A DNA stretch of 64,000 nt from SZUA-430 sp964561925 (GTDB taxonomy: Bacteria; Pseudomonadota; Alphaproteobacteria; Micropepsales; Micropepsaceae): contig CAZLRW010000004.1 of the NCBI GenBank assembly GCA_964561925.1, positions 17,573 to 81,572 of the forward strand, written 5' to 3'. The translations under genes were made by a program, and so were the position numbers. The notes under the pieces are model-generated. The model had not been told where the DNA came from. It searched no databases and saw nothing but the letters and a program-made list of their open reading frames with translations. Shown here in pieces: positions 57,557-64,000 of this stretch (its first letter is position 1; each line of letters opens with the position of its first letter).

Positions 57557-58572
57557 GCGCGTCCAATCCCATCCTTGTCGAAGTCGCGCGTGGCGACCGC
57601 GTCGAGAGCCGGCATCGCGGCGCGATCGCGGTCTGCGACGCAGGCGGCGGTGTCGTTGCGGCATGGGGTGACATCGATGCCCCGACCTTCCCGCGCTCGG
57701 CCTTCAAGGCGCTGCAAGCCCTGCCGCTGATCGAAAGCGGCGCGGCCGACGCTTTCGCCGTCGGCGAGGACGAACTCGCGCTCGCCTGCGCCTCGCACTC
57801 GGGCGAGGCAATGCACGTCGAGCGCGTCGAGCGCTGGCTTTCCCGCATCGGGTGCCGCGAAGGCGATCTCGCCTGCGGCCCTCACTTGCCGCTGCACGAG
57901 CCGACGGCGCACGCCATGCTGCGCGCTGGCGATCGCCCCTGCCGCCTGCACAACAACTGCTCCGGCAAGCACACGGGTTTTCTCACGCTGGCGCGCCACC
58001 TCGACGTGTCGATTGCCGGCTACGAGCGGCCGGATCATCCGGTCCAGCTGTTGGTGCGAGAAGCCGTCGCCGAACTCTGTGATCAGAACCCGCGCGAGCT
58101 GCCGGTCGGGATCGACGGCTGCGCGGCGCCGAACTACGCGATACCGCTCGCAAGCCTTGCGCGCGCCATGGCCCGCCTCGGCGATCGCACGTCGCTTGGC
58201 CCAAAGCGCGCCGCAGCCGCCAAGCGCATCGTCGAGGCATGGAAAGCCCATCCGCGCCTTGTCTCGGGCACCGGCCGTGCGTGCACCGACCTGATCGAGG
58301 CGGCAAGCGGCAAGACGGTCGTGAAGACCGGCGCCGAGGGCGTCTACACCGCTGTCGTGCCCGAAAGGGGCTTCGGTGTCGCGCTCAAGATCGACGACGG
58401 TGCGACGCGCGCGGCCGAGACGGCGATAGCACGCATTCTGCAATTGCTGGGCGCTGCAGATCCGGCCTCGCCGCTCTTGGCCAAGCACCTGCGTCCGGCG
58501 GTGCGCAATTGGCGTGGTGACGTCGTCGGTGAGCGCAAGGTGGCGCCCGCCCTCGATCGATTGATGCGCTGA
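57553..58572 (+). CDS. asparaginase, Rhizobium etli type (class 3, Asparaginase_II)
   Basis: 339 residues. ILVEVARGDRVESRHRGAIAV, PRSAFKALQALPLIESGAAD (the S-x-x-K catalytic pair), CASHSGEAMHVERVERWL, RLHNNCSGKHTGFL, VGIDGCAAPNYAIPL and VKTGAEGVYTAVVPERG follow the Asparaginase_II/ReAV pattern, unrelated to E. coli AnsA/AnsB. It would hydrolyse L-asparagine to aspartate and ammonia in the cytoplasm. Translational coupling to chrR (ATGA) places it under the ECF sigma operon, an unusual location. Confidence 0.9.
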   Translation: MSASNPILVEVARGDRVESRHRGAIAVCDAGGGVVAAWGDIDAPTFPRSAFKALQALPLIESGAADAFAVGEDELALACASHSGEAMHVERVERWLSRIGCREGDLACGPHLPLHEPTAHAMLRAGDRPCRLHNNCSGKHTGFLTLARHLDVSIAGYERPDHPVQLLVREAVAELCDQNPRELPVGIDGCAAPNYAIPLASLARAMARLGDRTSLGPKRAAAAKRIVEAWKAHPRLVSGTGRACTDLIEAASGKTVVKTGAEGVYTAVVPERGFGVALKIDDGATRAAETAIARILQLLGAADPASPLLAKHLRPAVRNWRGDVVGERKVAPALDRLMR

Positions 58573-58935
58573 CTACTGCCCCCGCGGCGGCAGAGCTTCG
58601 ATCGACTTGATCACGCAGCGGTCGTAAAAGCCGTGCCGCCCGACGATGATCTTGTCCCCGGTCCGCAGGCAGGTTCCAGGCCGCGCTTCGATTCGCGCGA
58701 AATGCGCCCACCGCATCTCGCGGCAACTGTTGAAGAACGTGACCTTGTACCGCTTGCTCGGCGAGGACTCGATGATCGCCGAGTAATCGTCGATCTCCTT
58801 GAAATTGTCGATTTGGCTGACGAACGGGCAGACCGGGCGCGGCTGTGCGTCCGCCGTCTGGGGCCAGATGGCGCTTGCAGCGCCGGCGGCAACGACCGCG
58901 ACGCCTGCAAACGCAACGCTGAGAATACGCGACAT
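58573..58935 (-). CDS. small secreted protein, DUF6491-like
   Basis: 120 residues. A signal peptide ends near ADA-Q. The mature part has VCPFVSQIDNFKEIDDYSAIIES, FFNSCREMRWAHFARIEA, TCLRTGDKIIV and DRCVIKSIEAL. Four cysteines in this order and the closing C-x-I-x-x-I pattern resemble DUF6491 proteins, whose function is unknown. The ATG at 58935 has AAGGAGATATCG immediately upstream. It is convergent with the asparaginase gene with no gap. The 207 bases to 59143 hold its promoter and the 5' region of the oxidoreductase. Confidence 0.7.
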   Translation of the reverse strand: MSRILSVAFAGVAVVAAGAASAIWPQTADAQPRPVCPFVSQIDNFKEIDDYSAIIESSPSKRYKVTFFNSCREMRWAHFARIEARPGTCLRTGDKIIVGRHGFYDRCVIKSIEALPPRGQ

Positions 58936-59142
58936 CGATATCTCCTTGGAGCGCACCGGTTGCTCGACGGCGCCGAAGGCAATGGGGGTTGCCGATACAA
59001 CACCAATAGCTAAGCCTCGTCGACTGAACCAAAGATGAATGCACCGTCACGAACCGGAGACCGGGACGTGAGCGCGCTCTTGGACTTTGGCCGCCGCTCG
59101 CCTAACGTCGCCGCCATCCCGCAAATCCAGGAGAAACCGACG

Positions 59143-60138
59143 ATGAAAGCCGTCCTCTGCAAAGCCTACGGCCCGCCCGACAGCCTGGTCGTGGAAGAGG
59201 TGCCGAGCCCGAAACCCGACAAGGGCCAAGTGCTGATTTCGGTAAAGGCCGCGGGCGTGAATTTCCCCGACGTGCTCATCATCCAGAACAAGTATCAGTT
59301 CCGCCCGCCGCTCCCCTTCTCGCCGGGCGGCGAGGTCGCGGGCATCGTCAAGGAACTGGGCGAGGGCGTGACGAACGTGAAGGTCGGCGACCGCGTCATC
59401 GGCTCGACCGGTTGGGGCGGCTTTGCGGAAGAGGCGCTGGCCCCGGCCGCGCGCTGCATCCCATTCCCCCAGAACATCGGCTTCGTCGAGGCCTCGGCGT
59501 TCGTGATGACCTACGGCACGTCGCACCACGCGCTCAAGGACCGCGCCCACCTGAAGCCGGGCGAGACGCTGCTCGTGCTGGGCGCCGCAGGCGGCGTCGG
59601 CATCGCCGCCGTCGAGATCGGCAAGATCATGGGTGCGCGCGTCATTGCGGCCGCTTCAAGCCAGGACAAAGTGGATTTCTGCATGGCCCGCGGCGCGGAC
59701 GCCGGCATCGTCTATCCCGAAAACCCGCTCGACCGCGACGCGCAGAAGAAGCTCTCGGAAGACCTCAAAAAACTCATCGGTGGCGACGGCGCGAACGTGA
59801 TCTATGACGGCGTCGGTGGCGACTACGCCGAGCCCGCATTGCGTGCGATCGCCTGGGAAGGCCGTTATCTGGTCGTGGGCTTCCCGGCGGGCATCCCCGC
59901 AATCCCGCTAAACCTGACGCTGCTCAAAGGTTGTCAGATCGTCGGCGTCTTCTGGGGCGCCTTCACCGCGCGCGAGCCGAAGCGCAACCAGGAGAATCTC
60001 GAAGAACTGATGGGCTGGATCGCCAGCGGCAAGCTCAAGCCCTCGGTCTCCAAGACCTATCCGCTGGCCAAGGCCGCCGAAGCCCTGAACGACATGGCCG
60101 CCCGCAAAGTGAAGGGCAAAGTGGTGCTCGTGACCTAA
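59143..60138 (+). CDS. NADPH:quinone oxidoreductase (MDR superfamily)
   Basis: 331 residues. The medium-chain dehydrogenase layout is AVLCKAYGPPDSLVVEEVPSPKP, VNFPDVLIIQNKYQFRPPLPFSPGGEVAGIV and a Rossmann motif LVLGAAGGVGIAAVEIGK near residue 147. The zinc-binding cysteines of alcohol dehydrogenases are absent, as in zeta-crystallin-like quinone reductases. It probably reduces quinones or enones with NADPH. The ATG at 59143 with CAGGAGAAACC upstream is preferred to an in-frame start at 59035. A strong terminator follows at 60178. Confidence 0.92.
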   Translation: MKAVLCKAYGPPDSLVVEEVPSPKPDKGQVLISVKAAGVNFPDVLIIQNKYQFRPPLPFSPGGEVAGIVKELGEGVTNVKVGDRVIGSTGWGGFAEEALAPAARCIPFPQNIGFVEASAFVMTYGTSHHALKDRAHLKPGETLLVLGAAGGVGIAAVEIGKIMGARVIAAASSQDKVDFCMARGADAGIVYPENPLDRDAQKKLSEDLKKLIGGDGANVIYDGVGGDYAEPALRAIAWEGRYLVVGFPAGIPAIPLNLTLLKGCQIVGVFWGAFTAREPKRNQENLEELMGWIASGKLKPSVSKTYPLAKAAEALNDMAARKVKGKVVLVT

Positions 60139-60177
60139 TCCAGCCCTGGGATCCCTCTGACGCTCACTAGAAAACGA

Positions 60178-60209
60178 AAGGGGCCCCGCAAGCGGGGCCC
60201 CTTATTCTT
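60178..60209 (+). terminator. rho-independent terminator after quinone oxidoreductase
   Basis: A perfect 12-base stem AAGGGGCCCCGC/GCGGGGCCCCTT with a 2-base loop, then ATTCTT. It lies 39 bases after the stop and could also serve leftward transcription ending at 60225. Confidence 0.8.
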
Positions 60210-60224
60210 GTCGCGCCATCGTCG

Positions 60225-60335
60225 TTAGACGCTGCGGCCACGGCCCAGGAGCCGCAGAAGAGTGGCGAAGAAGCCGCGGTTCGATGAGCCACGCTCATTC
60301 CGGGGAGCCATATATAGCGGATATGCCTTAAACAT
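60225..60335 (-). CDS. possible small basic protein
   Basis: 36 residues from ATG at 60335: MFKAYPLYMAPRNERGSSNR then GFFATLLRLLGRGRSV. GCGAGG lies 7 bases upstream. A basic, amphipathic tail and the position upstream of, and divergent to, a LysR gene are compatible with a real small protein. An in-frame ATG at 60311 would give 28 residues. The rest of the 316-base gap 60139-60454 holds the terminator at 60178 and an A/T-rich promoter region for the LysR gene. Confidence 0.35.
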   Translation of the reverse strand: MFKAYPLYMAPRNERGSSNRGFFATLLRLLGRGRSV

Positions 60336-60454
60336 TGGAAGCCTCGCTTTTCTCGTTGAGTGACTTGTATGAGCCAAAATATGTCGATCCACCCTCATTA
60401 ATTCAAACGAGGACTTTTCATCGACATCATGAGAATAATTCATATAATACGCGC

Positions 60455-61336
60455 ATGCAGCGTCGGCTTCCCCCCTTGAATTCGCTCCGGGCCTTCGAAT
60501 CCGCGGCCCGGCTCCTTAGTTTCACAAGGGCAGCCGATGAATTGTCCGTCACCCAAAGCGCCGTGAGCCATCAGGTGAAGGGCCTCGAGGACTGGGCCGG
60601 CATCCCCTTGTTCCGGCGTGACGGTCGCCACGTGGCCCTGACCGAGGCCGCAGCCAAGTTCCTGCCGGCGGTGACGGCCGCCCTGGACCAACTCGCCCTC
60701 GCCGGCCGCAAGCTTCAGGCCGTCGACCCCGGCCAAGGCTGGCTGACAGTCGCCGTCATGCCGTCCTTCGCCGGCAAGTGGCTCGTGCCGCGCCTCGCCG
60801 ACTTTCGCGACAAACACCCGAACATCGACGTTTGGATCGCGACGTTCGAGGCCCAGACCGGCGCGCTCGCCCCCGACGTCGATCTCGCGATCCGCTATGG
60901 CAAGGGCGACTGGCCGGGCCTGGCCAGCGTCAAGGTCCTCTCGGAGGAGCTCTTTCCCGTCTGTGCACCAAAACTCGCAGCACAGTTGAAGGAGCCGGCC
61001 GACCTGGCCCGCGCGACATTGCTCCACGACGAGATGCGCGAAGACTGGGGCATGTGGCTGCGCGTTGCCGGCGTCACCGGCTTCGACGCGACGCGCGGCC
61101 CCGGCTTCGACGACTCGGGGCTGCTGATCCAAGCCGCGATCGAAGGCCTGGGCGTAGCTCTTGGCCGCAGCGTCCTCGTCAAAGGCGACCTGGACGCCGG
61201 GCGGCTCGTACGCCCATTCGCGCCCGCGCTCGCCGCCGAATCCGCCTTCTACCTCGTCTATCCGCCTGACCTCGAGAACGCGCCGAAGATCAAAGCGTTC
61301 CGCGACTGGCTCCTCGCCACTGCTGCGGGGACATAA
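60455..61336 (+). CDS. LysR-family transcriptional regulator (GcvA-like)
   Basis: 293 residues. The N-terminal winged HTH RRLPPLNSLRAFESAARLLSFTRAADELSVTQSAVSHQVKGLE is the GcvA/AmpR branch signature. The effector domain includes LTVAVMPSFAGKWLVPRLADF, DVDLAIRYGKGDWPG and GVALGRSVLVKGDL. The target and effector are unknown. The ATG at 60455 starts one residue before the conserved N-terminus; longer starts lie in the A/T-rich promoter. The upstream region (60330-60450) is visibly A/T richer than the surroundings. Confidence 0.93.
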   Translation: MQRRLPPLNSLRAFESAARLLSFTRAADELSVTQSAVSHQVKGLEDWAGIPLFRRDGRHVALTEAAAKFLPAVTAALDQLALAGRKLQAVDPGQGWLTVAVMPSFAGKWLVPRLADFRDKHPNIDVWIATFEAQTGALAPDVDLAIRYGKGDWPGLASVKVLSEELFPVCAPKLAAQLKEPADLARATLLHDEMREDWGMWLRVAGVTGFDATRGPGFDDSGLLIQAAIEGLGVALGRSVLVKGDLDAGRLVRPFAPALAAESAFYLVYPPDLENAPKIKAFRDWLLATAAGT

Positions 61337-61345
61337 TAGTTCGCA

Positions 61346-61825
61346 TCACTGCGGCGGCAGCATCCTCGAACGTATCGCGCGCACGCGCTCGATCAACGGT
61401 GCGGCCGCGTCGATATTGGCGCCGTGGTCGAACGTGATCGTCTTGTTGCGTCCCGGTCCCACGATGGTCAGCGACTCCGCTCCGCCGTCCGCACAATCGG
61501 GGCAGCCGATGACGTCGGGCAGAGCGTCGATCTTGGCTGCCCCGGCAAGGCGCGCGATCTCATCCCACTCTTGAGGGCTCAACGTTTCCTCTTTGCGCTC
61601 GACCGGCAAGGTCGGCTCGCCCCGTCCGCCGGGCTCGCGCACCAGCACGGCCTTCCCGGCGGAAAGCTCCAGTCGCGTTTTGCAATAGCCAACACACATG
61701 CCGAACGATGTCGTCGACACGACTTGGCTGACGCCGCCGGCCGCGGTCGTGCTCTCGCTGCACCCCGCCAAACTGAGCGCCAGCGCGGCGATTGCCGCGC
61801 GTCCAAATCGCAGTGAGATCGTCAT
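61346..61825 (-). CDS. putative lipoprotein
   Basis: 159 residues. The N-terminus ends in a lipobox LALSLAGC at about residues 16-23, so it is probably lipidated and exported. The mature protein has paired cysteines in FGMCVGYCKTRLELSAG and in IGCPDCADGG, which may form disulphides, and a C-terminal helix. The arrangement (CxxxC near the start, acidic end) is faintly like DUF6438 proteins. The ATG at 61825 with GGAG 7 bases upstream fits best. It is convergent with the LysR gene. Confidence 0.75.
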   Translation of the reverse strand: MTISLRFGRAAIAALALSLAGCSESTTAAGGVSQVVSTTSFGMCVGYCKTRLELSAGKAVLVREPGGRGEPTLPVERKEETLSPQEWDEIARLAGAAKIDALPDVIGCPDCADGGAESLTIVGPGRNKTITFDHGANIDAAAPLIERVRAIRSRMLPPQ

Positions 61826-61973
61826 GACCATGCTCCGGATGAGAAGTGCCACCGCCAACGTACAGCCGTTCGTGTCCGTTGTCCCGCACCGCAACGCTGC
61901 GGCGGAGTTGGAAGTGCCTGGCGGTTGACGCTTCCCTCGCCTAGAACTCGCGGGGCAGAACGGGAGACGCGCC

Positions 61974-62969
61974 ATGTCGAGGCTTTACAGAATCTTTGGC
62001 GCAGAAATGTCGCCCTATTCGGTCAAGGTCCGCGCATACGCCCGTTCCAAGCAGTTGCCGCATCGATGGCTGAACCGCGGCGGCGACAACGCGGCCGAAT
62101 ACGCGAAATACGCGAAAATCCAGATCGTGCCGCTGGTCGTGACCCCGGACGGCGAAGCGATCCAGGACTCGACGCCGATCATCGAACGGTTGGAGCGCGA
62201 CCACCCGGAACCCTCGATCCACCCGAACGACCCGGCGCTGAACTTCCTCTCCTGCCTCCTCGAAGAACTCGCCGACGAGTGGGGCAACAAATGGATGTTC
62301 CACTATCGCTGGCGCCGCGAGATCGACCAAAAGGCCTGCGCGATGCGACTTGCCCTGGCGATGAACCCGTCGATGGACGAGGCGACGCAAGCGGGTTTCG
62401 CCGAGCAAATCCGCAACCGCATGGTCGGCCGCGTTTGGTTCGTGGGATCGAACGAAACGACGGCGCCCTTCATCGAAGAGACGTTCCATGCGGCCCTCGC
62501 CCAACTCGACGCGCATCTGAAGGATCGCGCATACCTCTTCGGCGCCAAGCCCTCGTTCGCCGACTTCGCGCTCTGGGGTCAGATCTACAACATGTGGACC
62601 GACCCGACGCCGGGCGCGATCATCGAAGCGCGCGCGCAAAACGTGCTCGCCTGGATTCAGCGCATGGCTTGGCCCAAGGCCGAAGGCGAATGGGAAGAGT
62701 GGCGCACGTTGGAGCCGACGCTCTTTCCCATCATCCGCGATTGGGCGGGCGAACTCTTCATGCCCTGGACGCTGGCGAACGCGGAAGCGCTCGCGCGGCC
62801 GGAGGAGGAGTTTACCGTGACGCTGCGCGGCAAGCTCTGGCGGCAGAAGCCGCAAAAGTACCACGCCAAATCGCTCGAAGCGCTGCGTGCGAAATTCGCT
62901 GCGGTGAAATCTGACCGTACGCTCACGAGCATTCTGGAGCGCGCGAACATCCGCGGCCTTGGCGCTTGA
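61974..62969 (+). CDS. glutathione S-transferase family protein
   Basis: 331 residues, about 100 longer than a classic GST. The N-terminal thioredoxin-like domain is LYRIFGAEMSPYSVKVRAYARSKQLPHRWL, with the cis-Pro block VPLVVTPDGEAIQDSTPIIERLE. The C-terminal helical domain (~90-230) includes ERTFHAALAQLDAHL-like sequence and FGAKPSFADFALWGQI. An extra ~90-residue tail (AGELFMPWTLANAEALARPEEEF) follows. Glutathione-dependent chemistry is likely; the substrate is unknown. Confidence 0.88.
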   Translation: MSRLYRIFGAEMSPYSVKVRAYARSKQLPHRWLNRGGDNAAEYAKYAKIQIVPLVVTPDGEAIQDSTPIIERLERDHPEPSIHPNDPALNFLSCLLEELADEWGNKWMFHYRWRREIDQKACAMRLALAMNPSMDEATQAGFAEQIRNRMVGRVWFVGSNETTAPFIEETFHAALAQLDAHLKDRAYLFGAKPSFADFALWGQIYNMWTDPTPGAIIEARAQNVLAWIQRMAWPKAEGEWEEWRTLEPTLFPIIRDWAGELFMPWTLANAEALARPEEEFTVTLRGKLWRQKPQKYHAKSLEALRAKFAAVKSDRTLTSILERANIRGLGA

Positions 62970-62972
62970 AAC

Positions 62973-63353
62973 TCAGCGCGCGGGCGTTTCGATCAAAAGC
63001 GCCCGCTTCGCCTTCGCCCGATGCTCGGGCCGGATATGAGCGCCCGCAATCGCAATCGCGGTCGCAAGCACCGTCGCATCGTCGGTGAACCCGATCATGG
63101 TCAGCGCATCGGGCACGAGGTCGATCGGCAGCACGAAATAGGCAAGTGCTGCCAACATGATCGCCCGCGCGTGCAACGGCGTTGTGTTGTCCATCGCGCA
63201 ATAGAACGCGGCGACCGCGTCTTCGGCGAAGGGAATGCGCCCCAGCGTCCGGCGCAGCTTGCGCCAAAACCCGTCGCGCACGATGCGCTCGTTGCGCGCG
63301 ATCCGGGCGGGCAGAAGAATCTCGCCTTCAAGCGGTGGCATCTCGGTCTTCAT
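62973..63353 (-). CDS. DUF1232 (YkvA-type) membrane protein
   Basis: 126 residues. The DUF1232 core is LAALAYFVLPIDLVPDALTMIGFTDDATVLATAIA, preceded by a helical N-terminus. Function unknown. The ATG at 63353 overlaps the upstream DUF2905 stop by four bases, so the two are coupled. The last codons are 3 bases from the convergent GST stop. Confidence 0.9.
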   Translation of the reverse strand: MKTEMPPLEGEILLPARIARNERIVRDGFWRKLRRTLGRIPFAEDAVAAFYCAMDNTTPLHARAIMLAALAYFVLPIDLVPDALTMIGFTDDATVLATAIAIAGAHIRPEHRAKAKRALLIETPAR

Positions 63354-63556
63354 TTGCGGAACAACCAAAACCCTAGCGTCAACACGGCGCTGATCAGAAG
63401 AGATGTGGTGATGGGAACATACAGGCGAAAGCCCTCGCGCTCCACCACGATGTCGCCGGGCAGACGGCCGAGGCCCACCCGCCCGAGATAGGGCCACAGA
63501 AATCCGACCACAACGAGCACAAGCCCCGCCAGGATCAGGAACCGTCCCGCATCCAT
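63350..63556 (-). CDS. DUF2905 small membrane protein
   Basis: 68 residues with two membrane helices and the family motif YLGRVGLGRLPGDIVVEREGFRLYVPITTSLLISAVLTL. Function unknown. It is translationally coupled to the DUF1232 gene and divergent from the SDR gene at 63625 across 68 bases. Confidence 0.92.
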   Translation of the reverse strand: MDAGRFLILAGLVLVVVGFLWPYLGRVGLGRLPGDIVVEREGFRLYVPITTSLLISAVLTLGFWLFRK

Positions 63557-63624
63557 CGATCTGGCCTCCCGCGCAGCGCGCCGCTATGTAAGCGCCACCG
63601 CATCTTAGCAAAGGAAGCCGTCTC

Positions 63625-64000
<376 letters not shown>

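Overview
The window is a chromosomal segment from a high-GC bacterium, most probably an alphaproteobacterium. The evidence is a large 180-kDa-class NAD-glutamate dehydrogenase, a DUF1674 (SDHAF4-type) succinate dehydrogenase assembly factor, an ECF sigma/ChrR pair, a Zur-like Fur protein, DUF2244, an IalB-like secreted protein and a preference for C/G-ending codons. I cannot name the genus. No prophage, insertion sequence, CRISPR array or rRNA was seen; one tRNA (Ala, anticodon CGC) is present.

Layout. 1-6927 is a striking tandem arrangement: twice in a row, a leftward HSL-type alpha/beta hydrolase is divergent from a small stand-alone LuxR-type HTH protein, which is followed by a large secreted protein with a coiled-coil front half and a putative outer-membrane beta-barrel ending in Phe. 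Both divergent promoter gaps carry the same 12-base motif. 7078-12945 holds small envelope proteins, a PPP-type phosphatase, a glycine-zipper protein, an RND/MMPL transporter and SDHAF4. 13076-22901 is a rightward run: Ste24-like M48 protease, secreted amidohydrolase, HtpX, RsmB, Rpe, a heparinase II/III-like protein and PurH. 22898-33046 contains an MFS (UMF1-type) and a DMT transporter, a DUF5615/DUF433 toxin-antitoxin pair, NAD-GDH, an exonuclease, a DUF1287 lipoprotein, an orphan flagellar-rod-like protein and Zur.

33313-41134 is the most system-like block: a DUF1302 outer-membrane protein, a DUF1329 protein, a YCF48/BNR-repeat protein, then two tandem, very similar diiron (ferritin-like) proteins with intact E/ExxH/E/ExxH ligands. 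Related DUF1302-DUF1329-YCF48-RND sets are known next to hydrophobic-compound metabolism in other proteobacteria; here the diiron pair takes the place usually held by the RND pump, and the only RND gene is 20 kb away.

41208-50919 contains a P-loop kinase-like gene, an S46 peptidase, a fatty-acid-type operon in which AlkB is translationally coupled between an enoyl-CoA hydratase and an acyl-CoA dehydrogenase, a second flavin dehydrogenase/monooxygenase, DapB, DUF2244 and a small secreted protein. 51005-64000 has tRNA-Ala, YggT, DUF167, FolD, a VOC protein, ArgG, RlmN, an IalB-like protein, an ECF sigma/ChrR/asparaginase operon, an NADPH:quinone oxidoreductase, a LysR regulator, GST, DUF1232, DUF2905 and the start of an SDR.

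Four different palindromic or inverted-repeat elements sit in the gaps of the 37-53 kb region (37494-37581, 41148-41192, 47688-47953, 53097-53174). Each looks like a member of an interspersed repeat family rather than a gene. Functions below come from motif and family recognition by eye; no database search was run.
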